A DNA stretch of 33,741 nt from Brachionus koreanus. Lineage: Eukaryota > Rotifera > Eurotatoria > Ploima > Brachionidae. Positions 1 through 12,400 of this stretch are shown piece after piece. A model generated the notes under the pieces. The model did not search any database. It saw nothing but the letters and a program-made list of their open reading frames with translations, and had not been told where the DNA came from. Location: positions 811,014 to 844,754 of the forward strand of contig PJRA01000524.1 of assembly GCA_016987375.1 (NCBI GenBank). The letters run 5' to 3'. How positions within the stretch are numbered: the stretch's first letter is position 1; each line of letters opens with the position of its first letter. The position numbers and the translations under genes were made by a program.

Positions 1-1
1 A

Positions 2-181
2 AGCCCCATCTTGTTGAAAAACCCATGGGTCATTTGGACCAAATAAAAGTTCAACATATGATAAAAGATTGTTTTCCAAGGCGTTAATGTAGACAAATTG
101 ATTAATTCGTTCTAGTGTCCATATACCATATACCAGTGCCTTTGTAGGAAATGCATCCTCGGATACCTGCTGACCCACCAT
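2..181 (-). pseudogene. Tc1/mariner-type transposase fragment, cut by the window edge
   Basis: Reading the minus strand from 181 to 2 gives 60 uninterrupted codons that run off the window. The segment resembles the middle of a Tc1/mariner DDE transposase: a KIMVG-like strand just upstream, then a helix-rich stretch, then DPWVFQQDGA, which is the family signature around the second catalytic aspartate (codon at 8-10). The frame is open back only to about 213, where an in-frame stop (TAA) appears, so the N-terminal DNA-binding half is not joined in this frame. The ATG at 181 is simply the first methionine and is probably not a true start. The rest of the gene lies left of the window. It is a different lineage from the transposase at 1025-1884, whose equivalent motif reads FWPDLASAHY. 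Confidence 0.6.
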
Positions 182-1024
182 TATTTTGTAACCTTGGTAT
201 AAAAATTTTTTGATTTAAAGCAATTAAACTGACTATTGAAATCTAATCACTTAAAATAAAAATTATATTTCTAACTGCATTTAAATTTCCGATAAATCAA
301 GCTAGTTCTAAATTTAACATCAAATAGATCGACAAGATGAATTATTTTTGTTCAATGTTTAGTCACATGCATATTTTAATTAAAACAAATCAAATCTTAA
401 TTTAGAAAAATCAGAATTATCATTATGCTAAAGTAAAAAAAAAAACAAAATTCCTAATAATTGTTTAATAATTTTTTTCAATTTACTATAATTACGATAA
501 TTTTGAACTTTGAAATGATTGATTGATTGATAGTAATTCGTCTATTAATCAATATCAATTATTTATTAGATTCAGAGGCGCAAAATTTTTCCAATTATCA
601 AATCTATAGCTAAATAGATATTATTGAACTAATTTCGAGATGAAATTATATAATAAAAAATTAGTTTTCTAAGTGCAATTGGTCTATTTTTTTTCTAATT
701 TTTTACTAAATAATTTTAAATTAAAATAAAAAGCATTTCTTAAGAGTTAATACTCTTTTAGAATTTTTTCATTTTTTACTATTATTCAAACTATTCATAA
801 CGATTTTTTTTAATTCGAGACAAAAAGATTAAGTAATTTAGACAGAGTGTTTAAATAAGAAGCGTCAAAAATTGCCTTTTTCCAAGTTCAAGTAGAGAAT
901 TGAACTTTTTTGATAGCTTAATTCTCTACATGAACTCATCAAAAATGCTAAGTTTCGAGACTAAATAAATAAATATGACTACCTTTTTGTTTATTTAATT
1001 CTAAAAAAATTATTAAATCAAAAC
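182..1024. other. A+T-rich spacer between two transposase remnants
   Basis: No gene is supported. The stretch has GATT repeats near 520-532 and an imperfect hairpin at 887-934: perfect 10-base arms at 892-901 and 920-929, with further partial pairing outside. The hairpin lies about 90 bp beyond the C-terminal end of the transposase remnant, so it could belong to the end of that element, but no matching inverted repeat was found on the other side. Confidence 0.5.
892..929. repeat. Hairpin, 10-bp arms
   Basis: GTAGAGAATT at 892-901 is the exact reverse complement of AATTCTCTAC at 920-929, with an 18-base loop. Flanking TTCA/TGAA bases extend the pairing imperfectly to about 887-934. It is seen directly in the sequence; its function is unknown. 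Confidence 0.6.
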
Positions 1025-1884
1025 TTAGAAATGGAAATTTTTCTCATTTACTTTTTCACCCCAAAATTTTTCGATTGGGCGCGCTTGAGGGACATCTGGC
1101 GGGTTGATATCTTTGGTCACATAATTTACATTTTCGTTGATCCATGTTGTGCTTACCATAGAATAGTGAGCAGACGCTAAGTCAGGCCAAAAAACGTAAT
1201 CAAGGTCTTCATGATACTCATGTATAAATGGGAGCAGTCGTTTATTCAAGCATTCGTCGATATAGATGCTCGAATTGATGGCAACCGACTTTGATAATCG
1301 AAAAAGAGACTTAGATATATCATATCCTCGGTCAGATATGGCTATCCAAACAAGCACTTTCTTTGGAAACTTCTCTTTTCCAGCAAACCGAAAACTGTCG
1401 GGACTAGTAAACTTGTCATTTGTGTAATATCCAGCATTCCCGGCATGTTATCGCCCGCCAAAATAAGGGATTATGGTGAACGATATAGCATATTTGAAAG
1501 TTTTTTACTCAATTTCTTGGCTTTCTCATGCTGTACGGCGCTATATTTTGGTGTTTTTTCACGTTTACGATATGAAATATCCATTTTTGTTAACTGCCGG
1601 CCAACTGTTGTCTGGGAGACATTAAATTTTCTTGCTAGACACCTTTGACTCACTCCAGTTCGGTTATTGGTCAATCTCTTCAGTTTTGTCTTCCTTGCAG
1701 CTGTCCAGGTAGCTGGACGACCCGTTCTCTTATTGTCCTTAATTGGATCTCCAATTTGAATACGGTTGATCGTATTATATTTAGTGCTTTGAGCGATTCC
1801 TTGCTTCGTAAAGTGCGCCATTTGTGAAATCATATTTTTGACTGTTTTTCGAAAAGCATCTCGTTCAGACACAGAAAATTCCAT
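1025..1884 (-). pseudogene. Broken Tc1/mariner-superfamily transposase (DD36E-like spacing)
   Basis: Two minus-strand reading frames make one decayed transposase. 1884-1471 encodes the N-terminal DNA-binding half: a first helix-turn-helix, the linker RTGRPATW (residues 53-60; GRP is the family AT-hook-like motif), and a second helix-turn-helix with SQRCLARKFNVSQTTVGRQL. About 1449-1025 encodes the catalytic half: NAGYYTND, KFPKKVLVWIAISD, VFWPDLASAHY (second Asp) and NPPDVPQARPIEKFW (third acidic residue, Glu). I count 36 residues between that Asp and Glu, against 34 in classical Tc1. The two halves are separated by an in-frame stop (1471-1473) and a frameshift near 1441-1446. The strand that should carry the first catalytic Asp is missing, probably through a small deletion. 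It is therefore inactive. Related arthropod proteins with the FWPDLAS and RPIE.FW signatures are known; the exact subfamily name is uncertain. Confidence 0.85.
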
Positions 1885-1949
1885 TTAAAAAAATTTTTAT
1901 TGCAATATTATAGCTAATTTTTATTAGTTTATAAATATAGTTTATAAAT

Positions 1950-1989
1950 ATACTCATTCTCATATATATATATATATGAGAATGAGTAT
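1950..1989. repeat. 40-bp perfect palindrome with (TA)n centre
   Basis: The 40 bases from ATACTCATTCTC to GAGAATGAGTAT read identically on both strands, with an alternating TA core. It lies 66 bp upstream of the start of the transposase remnant, so it may be debris of that element's end or a TA-rich target site. It is capable of cruciform extrusion. No second copy was seen in the window. Confidence 0.85.
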
Positions 1990-2795
1990 TGTAAAAAAAT
2001 TTTTCTAATAAAACAGGTTGATATTTTTTAGTTAACCAGTTTTTTATGGAGAAACTACTGTTTTGAATTCTAAGTAGAGCGAAATGAATTTAGCGTTTAA
2101 CATATCATCTATTGAGTTAAATTCATCGAGGTCTGATCCTAATTGTTGGTAGTTTGAATATTTGATGAAAAATTTATTATCAAGAATTTTTGAGCGTGTT
2201 TCTATTAGGTCCAATATGAGCTGGTTTTGCGTTTCAGTGATTTTTGTCTTGACTGGAAAGAATTAGAAAATAATTTTACATAAAGCCAAAGAATTTTAGG
2301 CCTTTTGTTCTCTGAATGAGATTGATTTTAGATTTAGTTCTTGAGCTGATATTTTCAAAAAGATTTTTGAAATTGAGCTTGGGGTGGAAAATACTCATAG
2401 AGTAAGAAGGATTTTCTTAATTTAGAAAAATATGAAAATTGATAAAAAATATGATAGCCGACATACACAAAAATATGAAAATTGAATTGCTAGAAAATAT
2501 ATACAATAAATTATTTAAAAATTTCGTTCTTAGTCGTCTTACCCACAGTCAAATTCATGAAGATTTACGTAATTACAATGTAAATAACCAAAAAAAATTC
2601 ACTACTCCGTTCGATTTTTTCCTTAAAATAGCACCAACTTCATAAATTCGTTCAACTTAAAGTTTACATAATGAATTTTTAATTCTTTAACATAAATTAA
2701 TATTAATTGTAAATTTCTTTTCTAACATTTTAAAATTTAAACGCTAAATTAACTTTTTTGTTATTTTGCAACATTGTACAACATCAAAAATCAAT
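1990..2795. other. A+T-rich region, no supported gene
   Basis: A 68-codon frame at 2439-2645 is A/T-driven, with no domain and no splice context that I could support. Nothing else was recognised. Confidence 0.45.
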
Positions 2796-2853
2796 CATGT
2801 GGCTGAAAGGAAGGTCAAAGTCTCCATTCCAACCGGCCAAGGCTTCGCCTAAA
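2796..2853 (+). repeat. Short structured repeat, copy A (SINE-like, A-rich tail)
   Basis: One of three related ~60-nt segments in the window (others at 13027-13088 and 21114-21174, both minus strand). The shared order is CAT, then TGAAARGAAGG, a spacer, an AAC..CC block, a small terminal hairpin, and TAAA followed by an A-rich tail. In this copy the blocks are GGCTGAAAGGAAGG (2801-2814), CATTCCAACCGGCC and the hairpin AGGC-TTC-GCCT (2840-2850). The tail is a run of AAATA units to about 2883. This is the most divergent copy. A retroposed 3' end or structured-RNA family would explain a conserved block plus an A-rich tail; no pol III box was identified. Confidence 0.45.
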
Positions 2854-3292
2854 CTATTTTTAAAATAAAATAAATAAATAAAAAGAAGGGTTTTAAAAAA
2901 TTTAGGTTTAGGTCTTCAAATTTATATTGAAATTTGAAGAAAACTCCAAATTCCCAATGCGCTATTGAACTCTTTGAAGGACTTTTATAATGGATCATTA
3001 CATGATGAGAAATGGGATCTATTTGCGAAATTATGATAGCAGAAATCAATGATTGAATCCATCTCAAACAGCTCAGCCAGTCGTGAAAAGAGGAAACTTT
3101 GATTAAATGCTGATAAAATGTTGTGTGTTCGGTGGAAATATATTTTTCTTTGCTTTTTCTTATTGATAAATTAAAAAAAAAGTTGAAACAAAATTCAAAA
3201 TTATTTGACTCATGCTTTTATTTCTATTTCAAAAATTTTTCAAATAATGTGACCGATCTCGTTTTAAAGACTGCATGTAACATGCTTGAATG

Positions 3293-3314
3293 AATCAATT
3301 GGTGTTAATTGATT
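3293..3314. repeat. Hairpin AATCAATT / AATTGATT
   Basis: Eight-base perfect arms with a 6-base loop. Another small hairpin lies just before it (GCATG-TAA-CATGC, about 3273-3285). Short A/T arms like these arise easily by chance. Confidence 0.4.
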
Positions 3315-6300
3315 TGAAAACTTTTTTCCTTTAATAGTAAAACAAATTTCATAAATATGAAAACTCAAAAAAAAATATTTGATTAATTTGAATTTCCGAG
3401 AGACAGAAAAAGTTCAAGCTAATTATACTTATAAGAAGAAGTTGATCAAGGAGTTCTAGCTCTATTCCTAAAGCAAATTTTCTAATAACGATCATGCACA
3501 TTCAATTTTAATCCTAATTGACATAATTGTCTATTTGGCATTTAATGTTTCGAAATCAAAATTCATAACCTTTTTATTCAAAATTTTTCATATATATCAA
3601 CAACAACAACAAAACAGCTAGAGATTCAGTGTTTGTTTTAAATAATTAATCCCTTAAGTTTATAATTAACTTGAAATTTAAAGCTTTAATGCTTTCAATT
3701 ATTCAGTATATGTACAATTCGTCCTCTAGCCACAAGAATTAAGCTTCAAAAAAAGTTAATTGAGTGTATTTTAATCTCATAATTTTGGCAAATTCTAATT
3801 TGCTTATGTGATTTGGAAAAAATTACTTTAGTCAGCATGTTTTTGTATGCATGTCACATTTTCTAAAATTTTTCAATTACACAATCTTAATCAGATTCTA
3901 TTTGAGTAGAACAAAAACTTCAAACCACTTTTGGTATTATTTGAAAAAGAAATTTTTGCTAAAAAATAAATAAATAAATCATATTATATCTAGATTGATT
4001 TCCACTTCATTTAACATAGACATTTACTATGACTGCAAAACTATTCCAAGCTATAGCAGAATTCGCTCATACGCATTATCTACCTCTTTGGATGTCAAGA
4101 ATACCCTAGTTAAAAATCTCTTTTAACCAAAAAAGATCAATGTCATTTATGTCAATGAATTTTATTTTGAAAAAAAAAATTAAATGAAAAATTTATTTAT
4201 TTTTATTAACTTAAATTTTAAAATTAGAATTTATGTTTGTTGTTAAACACTGGGATGCATGTGTGATAACTTAGTGTTATTAAAAGATTGGGTGAATTGA
4301 TTCTTATAAGTAACCGATGCTGAACATATCCGATCAATTTTAGCGATTGTATTTAGAAAGCTGAAAGCCGATTGTATCAAACTTTCATTCAATCCTTTTG
4401 GCTATTAATCTAGAATCGATATTTGAATGATAATAAAAATAAGCATTTCTAAGAATAAATCAGATTTGATTGATTCATTTCATTTTGTTAAATTAATCTG
4501 TATGAATTTAGCTAAAAGTTTTTTTTTTTTTTTTTAAAGAAAATCGATTTTCTAGCTATAAGATATTAGGTTTTTTTTTAATTCGAGTATTTAGATCCAG
4601 GTTACACGCAATAAAAGCTAATTACTTAAAATTATAATTTTCAATTTTAGTTCAAAATTTTAAGAGAATTAATTTTCTTTTTTTTGTCAAAAAAAAATTT
4701 GTTTCATGCTTCTTATCATTTAGTTTATGTCAAAAAATAATTGTTTAAAATATTTCCTACAAAATATGTCTTATTTAATACGTTCAATCATTGTTAGTTG
4801 TCCCAATTTAACTAGAAAAAAATTTAAACTCATATTTTTGATGATAAATGCCACACTGGTTTGGGCTCGAATTTTTGGATAAGTGACTCCCTGAGCGCGC
4901 AGAATATTACAAGACCATAAACAAAAAGCCTAATGCATTTGCAATGAGTTTTGAATTTGTTAATTAATCATCAACAAATGTTTTGTTTGTTAAAACTCAA
5001 AAATTTGAATCTAAATTTTGTAAAATTACATAATAGTTTTATCTTTGCTTTTGTTTCTCCTTTCTTTTGTTGTTTTATGTTTTTTAATTTAATGCCAAAT
5101 TAGCAATGACATCCGCTCTGCATTTTATTGTTTTCCAAATTTAATTTATTTCCCTAAATTATTATTTCATTAGAATAGAATAATATTTGAGTAGGCAGTT
5201 CATTTGAATCTTCGAATATATAAAGCCACTAGTTTTTATTTTGTAATGCCTTCAACAACGTATTCACGCATATTTCTTTTTCTGAAAAAAAAAACATAAT
5301 TCATAATTACCAAAGATTTAAATTATTTAATTGAAAAAATCATGTCTAAATCAGATTTTAATAAAATTAATTTAAATCTAAATAACCGGATTATTAGTTT
5401 TATTTAATTTTTTTTTTGCTTAAAAAACAGACACATTATTTGATCAATTTTATTTTAGAAATTTTTAGTTAAAACAAAAATTTTGTTTAAAAAAGAATCC
5501 CAAGTGAGCCCTGATCAAAAGTTTATCTTAATAAAAATAAATTGACTTTTGCCGTCCCAAGGGTTTTATTAAAATTGCATTTTTTAAAAATGACAAGGGA
5601 TCTTTTTTTTAACTAAGTCTCGACTTTACTTTTAAATAAAGGTTCCTCAATTGACACTAATCCCGGGCTAAATCATCAATTAGTCCTCGAGCATTTAATT
5701 AATAGCTACAAAGAACAGAAAGCATTTTTTATTAATTGAGTTTTAAATTGAAAAAATAAAGGAGAAGATACCATAGCGTTTAGATAATTAAGTCCGCATA
5801 AACTTAATTATTATATAATACTTTGATTAAATTACCTAGATTTTAGTTTGGATAATTTATCGCAATTTTGTTACATAATTGTTGTTTTTGGCTCAAGTGT
5901 ATCGCTAGGAAAAATAGCAAAGTGATTAATTTTCAGGGCCTTTTAATGTTCTATTCATCAAAAGATAAAGAATAATTTTCCAAAAATGTTAAGTTATTTT
6001 AAATTAGGAGGAATCTGAGACCATATCGGTAACTGGTTTGCAGAATCCGTTCAGTTTCAATGATGTAATAGCATATTTTTGAGTGAAACCTTTTTTTAGA
6101 AATATTTTTCTAGTTAAAAAAAAAAAACAATCAAAAATTTTGTCTCAGCCATTATTGGTACAAAAGAAGGTCAGTTGAAAATAATTTCAAATTTACTAAA
6201 TAGTTACTTTGAAAATAATGGTAAACTACTCAAAAAATTATTTTATTTTGACATGATTTTATTCAGCTCAGATGGTATCTAGTTTATTTACAATCTTTTC

Positions 6301-6934
6301 TAAAATGAATCAAAGGAGGAAAAGATAAATAATCAACAACAACAACAAAAAAGCTTTTTACTCTAAGATTTATTTCTACTCATGGCTTTAGATTAATTAC
6401 ATTTACATTTTACAACTAAAATTTTATTCATATATTTTTCAAGAGTCGTGGAGAATATATTTTGATAACTTACTTTAAAATAGCATTCAATTATTTCTTT
6501 TATCTAGCTCTTAAAAAAAAAAAACGCAAAATTTTTTGCACTCGTTTTAAAATTTAGACTATTTTTGCATTTTAAAATGAATTAAATAAAACAGGATAGC
6601 ATTCATCTTTTACTTTTCTTTTATTTATTTTTTTTTAATTTGGTTGGAATAAATCAAATAGTTCAGGTAAAAAATGGTTAGATTTTATATTACATTTGCG
6701 AAGCTTGATAGAAATTTTAATAAAACTTTTACTTATATATACACAATGGCGTACCATTGAGAATACTTTATCAAATATTTCTAGATTTTTATTTAGTTAT
6801 CTGAGCCAGGCTCTTTAATTAATAAACTGCGATGAAATTGATAAATAAAAAGCATTCTAGACTTAAATATATATAGTAAACTCATAAACAAATATAGAAT
6901 TTTCATAAAGCATGCAACACTGGTTTAAATCATG

Positions 6935-6951
6935 TTGACCGGTACGGTCAA
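6935..6951. repeat. Hairpin TTGACCG-GTA-CGGTCAA
   Basis: Seven-base perfect arms with a 3-base loop, unusually G+C rich for its surroundings. It is followed by CGATCAAACAGCCGATAC, in an island that shares CGATC motifs with the palindromic cluster at 7399-7425. A paired regulatory site is possible but not shown. Confidence 0.45.
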
Positions 6952-7398
6952 ACGATCAAACAGCCGATACAGGAAGCAAAACTTTCCAGAATGGCAATTT
7001 ATCAATTATTGTTTATTTGAATAAAATTTTATTTTAGAATAGAGCTTAATTCATTGGGGTTTAAATTTTAATTTTTTTTTATTAGGACTTAGATAAATAA
7101 GGAAACAGAATGAGCAATTGAATGTGAAATAAATATGTTTTTAGATTGCATAAGCATTGTTTGAGTAAAGAATATACTTAGTACAAACTTAATATTGCTT
7201 CATGTTAAATATTTAGATAAAAGTATTAGGTCATACGGCCGAGGCTGTGGTCTAATTTAAACTATTCTAAAAATGGTCAAATATTTGATTTTAAAATGTG
7301 GGAAAAATCGCACATTGCTTATTGACGCTGATCAAACATCAAAATAGAAAAGAGTAAATATGGTAAATCGTGACTCTATGCACGATAAGGCTTGAAAT

Positions 7399-7425
7399 AT
7401 CGATCGTACGATCAATACGATCGAT
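7399..7425. repeat. GATC-rich inverted repeat
   Basis: ATCGATCGTA at 7399-7408 is the reverse complement of TACGATCGAT at 7416-7425, with a 7-base spacer. Four GATC tetramers fall within 27 bp. It stands out against the A/T background and could be a dimeric protein-binding site; no factor can be named. Confidence 0.5.
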
Positions 7426-7572
7426 CAACAGTCCAAAATGCCTGTCCTGTCTATTAATTTAGTTCTGTTTTATTTAGATTTTGATTAATTGCAATTTTGG
7501 TTTATATTTTGAAATTGTTTATAGATCAATTTACGGCTGGAATTCAGCACTATTCCCACACTATACAATGAC

Positions 7573-7620
7573 CTTATTTCGAAGTCTATGTTGCACTTGA
7601 TTGCTTAGTTTCGAAATAAG
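7573..7620. repeat. Inverted repeat CTTATTTCGA / TCGAAATAAG
   Basis: Ten-base perfect arms at 7573-7582 and 7611-7620, separated by 28 bases. No flanking target duplication was seen and no function can be assigned. Confidence 0.45.
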
Positions 7621-8580
7621 ATCTAAATGAGCCTTTTTCAATAATTTCATAAATTAATTATTTTCTAATTGCATTTGGATATTTGAACCATTTTTATTTT
7701 CTAATTTGTCTACAAAATCTTGATTAAATTAAGATTTTTGAATTTGTGCATTTTCTCAAAGCGTAAATTAATTTTTATTGTCTTGCAATTTCAGCTTAAA
7801 ATATTTAAATATTTGCTCAATATTTTTATTATTTTTTATTTTTGTATTATAGTATAGTTAATCTAATTTAAAATGGTCATAAAATTATTAGTATCAAAGT
7901 TATTTTTCAAGCTTCTGTTTTAAAGTATGCAAAATTTTTTTTTATAACTTTATCAAATTGGAGTCTAAATTAAATAAAATATTTGGGATAAAAAAGAAAA
8001 ATTTAAATATTGGAAATTTAGAAAATCAAAAAATTAAATTCTTTGTTTTAAGCTGAATATTTGCTGTTCTCTAAAATAGTCAAAAAATAGTCAAACCAAG
8101 CGACTAGATATTTAAAATATGCGGAAATTGATTATTTTGTTGTTTCTTAAGCAGTTCTTATCGACAAAACTCACGAATTTAGGTTAAACTAAGCAAATAT
8201 GATTGTTGGTTTAATTAGAACATGCTTTTGTGTGGTATTTTAAGTGATGGTTTCCATATTTTTTTTTCAAGATATTAATCAAAATCAGAGCTATCTTAAT
8301 CAAAGACGTTTGACATAAATAAAATAATAGATAAAAAATGAAGTAGATTTTGTTTGCTTTCTTTCTCTATTCTATTTAGTCTAGATCGGACAAGCCAATA
8401 TTAAATAGTTGAATTGTTACTTCACGCTTCAATTTTAAGAAAATTTTATTCATCAGAAATACTTGATTGTTTGTAGCAAAAAAGTCATTTGGTCAGGTTT
8501 AATTTAAAATTAAATATCTCAACAATATTTGGTTTAAGTCTTTCAAATTTGCAAACTCGGTCTATTAAATACAAGTGTAT

Positions 8581-8618
8581 AAAATTTGCCATTTATTTGA
8601 CAAATGGCTATAAATTTT
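8581..8618. repeat. Hairpin with 14-base arms and a 3-base bulge
   Basis: AAAATTTGCCATTT (8581-8594) pairs with AAATGGC and AAATTTT (8602-8618); a TAT bulge interrupts the right arm and the loop is 7 bases. It is directly visible. It is too short for a typical animal pre-miRNA. Confidence 0.5.
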
Positions 8619-8934
8619 AATTAGGCAAGTGGTGGTTAATTTTAAGTATTTAATTAGAAATTTTCATATGTAAAAAAAATCTTTTATTTTTAAAAGTGAA
8701 TAAATTATTTCAAAATTATATTAGCTAAATGATATTTTAATATTAGAGTGAATTAGAAAAAAAAATTGTCATTAGACAAAGTTCCGCTATCAGCATTTCC
8801 CGAGGCCTAATTTGAAATTTAATTAAAAAAAATGTGCATGATTTACATCCAAATCTCATTGAATATGACACGTTCTACTCTGATCGATATCGATTTTCGC
8901 CAAAACCTTAGGCATTAGAAATAATTTGTAAAAC

Positions 8935-8951
8935 AGCGTGAAAATCACGCT
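8935..8951. repeat. Hairpin AGCGTGA-AAA-TCACGCT
   Basis: Seven-base perfect arms with a 3-base loop, G+C rich relative to its neighbourhood. Function unknown. Confidence 0.4.
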
Positions 8952-9408
8952 TAATTAAGAAAAGTGCATAGGATAGATTAAAGCTTAAGAAGCAGCGAAC
9001 TACCTGGTCTTATCTCGGTAGATTAGTGTACACTTGACAACAAAGAGATAATTTATCTTAACCGAATCAGCATGAATTCATTCAACAACAAAAAGATAAG
9101 ATTTTTATGACTCTAAATTTGTTTTCTAGGCCTAAAATGAATTGAGAATAATAGCTAAAGAATGTTGCTTGGTGAAGAGGCCTCTTTAGAATACTAAAAA
9201 ATTTGCTTAAGATTCTTGAACGAATTATCAACAATAATAAATTTTGCTCTTAAAATCTTTTTATTTTTAGTTTAATTATTAAATTACAATCAAAGAAGAG
9301 AATAAGGATTGGATTGCTAAAATAGTTTTAGTCGAAAATTAAGATTTAATATTTGTATGCTAGTGCAAAGAGAGTGTCTATATTAGCTATAAAATATGTG
9401 CATCCCAT

Positions 9409-9426
9409 CTCTCTCTCTTTCTCTTT
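9409..9426. repeat. CT-rich microsatellite
   Basis: An interrupted CT tract, (CT)5 followed by TTCTCTTT. GA/CT tracts can bind GAGA-type factors in some animals, but no promoter was recognised next to it. Confidence 0.5.
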
Positions 9427-12400
9427 ATTATTCTAACACTGACCTCGCCAAATTAAAAGACATTTTAAAAAGAAATTAAAAAATTATTTGGGTTAATTTT
9501 AAATTTTGTTGTTTAGATATTTGTTCATTTATTAACTACATTGGCCATTGTACAATTGTGAGCTAATTTGATATATTTGACACACAGCCGATTTGTGCAG
9601 ATATAAATGATAAGATTACATTTGAATAAACCTGATTTCTCAATAAAATCAGATACTAATCTCTGTTTGAACAAAAAAGTTGTTAAAACCGAACTTTATC
9701 GATGAGATTTCTATCATGTCTAATATAATTCGCCATGTCATAAAATATTTACAATTTTTTTTTATCTCATATTCAGTTTTATGGTTATATCATATATTTA
9801 CAACCGCTTGTTGTCCTATAACCAGTCCAGTAACTCTATTCTCGACAAATATTTGCTAGAGTATTAGACTAGCCAAGCAGTTAGCACTAAAATTCTTCTA
9901 AGTCTAGTTTATAAGTAGAAATAAATTCAAATAAGGAAAAAACAATGAACAATTTAATTAATTAAAATGAATTTTTTTCAAAAATTTTAAACTTTGAAAT
10001 TTTCTAATTAATTTTAAAGCGATTTTTTTCCATAAAAAAATAAATTATATTTTTAGAATTTATTCCAAACAAATATCAAGTTAAATTAGATTTTTATTTA
10101 TTTAAATAGACTCGGAATAGAAGAATTTCTCTAAGACTACAACTATCTTTTAATAATCTTTATTGTAGTTTGAGCCGCTTTCCGAATATTTTCTTAATCC
10201 TATATATTGATTTCTAAGATACAAGTACACAAATTTTCTTATTTAAAAAAAAATGTATTTTTTTGTTGTTTGTATGAAAAAAATAAAATTAATTTATTTT
10301 TAAGATGAGTTCTTACACGTTTTTTTATTCACATAAGAATTTTATTTTTCAATTAGCACCTCATAAATCAAATGATGATAAGTAAATATTGTGTTTTCTA
10401 AAATTGAATCTATTTTTCAATAGTTATGAGGCCAATAGTTTGGATGAATGCAAATAAGGAGCCCAAAAGCTTTGTAGTAATAGTAAGTAGAACTGTGAAC
10501 TAGTTCAGTCAGACGTCCATTTTCATCAAACTGTAATAATAATGTAATTTTCTCAGCTCTGGTTCGTCGCACTTCTTTGAACTTTTTCTAACTTATTGTT
10601 TCTTTTGCACAATATGAAAACCAAGAGCAATTAAGATGGCTTTTTATTAGATAATTTTAAAATTTAAATTTTACTCTTCTATTGATAATTGTTTTGTGTA
10701 TACTCTTTTTTACCAAACAAACGTAAAACAATAATTACTAATATTCAAAAGATTTTACCTTAAGCCAAATTTTAAAGGCTTTTTTTCTCAAAAAATTGTT
10801 TAAATCAAACAAAATTAGTCTGATATTTGACTACTTTTTCATTAATAAAGTCAAACGGGTAATTAATAATGGCCTAGTGCTGCAAGGTTTAATCTTCCTT
10901 TCAGTAAAAATAAAATGTACTTATTTTTAAATGTGGTGTATAATGATTTCTGATCAAAATAAAATAAATAGCTTTTCTTTTTGGTTTGTTTTTATTGAAC
11001 TTCAGTCGGCTTATTAAAGACTAATGAAAAACAAATTAATTTCAGATCAAAAAAGGTGCACGATTTCTTTAGTATTTTTACAACCTTTTTATTTATTGCG
11101 ATACCAAATTAATCAAAAATTTTTTTTCCTCTAGTGGACTATAATCTTTTTTGATAGAAAACTGAGCCATGCACACAGAAGCGTAGATTGAAACGTGGCA
11201 TAGTCCAAAATTTTGGTCTAAAAATAAATAAAATTAAAATATTTAAATTAAAGAATACAAAATTTTGTTTTTCGATGAGGTCATGAGCCAATTAGGCAAG
11301 TGGTTATGCAATAAAGTGCTCCTCTAATGCATTTAAAGTAATTTAATATACTGCAATATGAGCGCTCGTTGAGTTTTTTTTTGGGCGGAATATAAATCCA
11401 CTCTGATTTAGTTTGAGTTAATAAATCCGAAAAAAAATTGATATTTTTTGGTATTATTTTAAAGTTATTAAAACATTATAGACTATTAGCCACAGGCATA
11501 TAAAAATTTATTATTAAGTAGCTTTGCTGTTTATAGATTTAACTTGAGCTAAAGAATTTATGTTTTTGAATTAAAATTTTAATTTTATAGAATTACCAAA
11601 TAAAGCCAAATTGATCAAAATTGCAAAAATAATAATAAATCCAAGTCCGATATTAAATTTTTTTTAATAGAAGCTAGTCAAACAAATTCTATGTTTTGTT
11701 TTACAGGCATTAAAGCATTGTTCAAACGAAAAAAAAAGAGCTCATAAATAAAATTCATTTTAAGTAAATAAAGCCTATTCTTGCATCCTAATTGTAATCG
11801 CGGTTATACCAGCTCTAATTAGTCAAAAAAAGCATAGAAAAATTTCTTATTTCATTTGATTATTTATTAGTTTAAGATTTTGCCAAAATAGAATGAAAAA
11901 AAAAATAGATAAGAGCCAAATATTTTTCATTAAGTTTTTAATTAAATAATAATTTTGGACAAAAAATAAAATTTATTTGAAATATGGAGTTAAAAAAGAA
12001 ACCTTTCTAGTTAGCTTTTTAAGATTTTTTTCTATTCCGACAAGCTTAAAAATGGCAACTAGTCAAATATTAAGTAAATTTATTAAATGAGTTTTGTGAT
12101 TATTATTTGCAATTTTATTCAAATCAATTATTTATTTAAATACTAGGTTTTTGAGTTTATTGATATAAGAATTAATCTTTTATTTTATGTATTTATTACT
12201 AGCAGAAAACAAATCACAAGATAAAATTTTATTGTATATTATGTCATTCAAAAATACTCTTTACCCATTATCTTTCTTACTCTCTTTTACTTGGTTTAAA
12301 TTTATTATAAAAATAAAATAATATTTTTAATTTTTTAATTGAATACAGAAAAACATTTTCAAATTTTAAAAGTGAAATTAAAATTCAGAACTTTCAAAGT

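Noticed and set aside
1445..1827. Plus-strand frames of 60-67 codons
   Set aside because: They are antisense to the transposase remnant, whose minus-strand frames show clear family motifs.
2439..2645. 68-codon plus-strand frame
   Set aside because: A/T-driven composition, no domain, no splice sites or homolog recognised.
2849..3067. 72-codon minus-strand frame
   Set aside because: Overlaps the A-rich tail of the structured repeat, and its C-terminal part is low complexity.
3598..6348. Two CAA-repeat tracts considered as a CRISPR-like or dispersed repeat
   Set aside because: They are plain (CAA)5 microsatellites without shared flanks.
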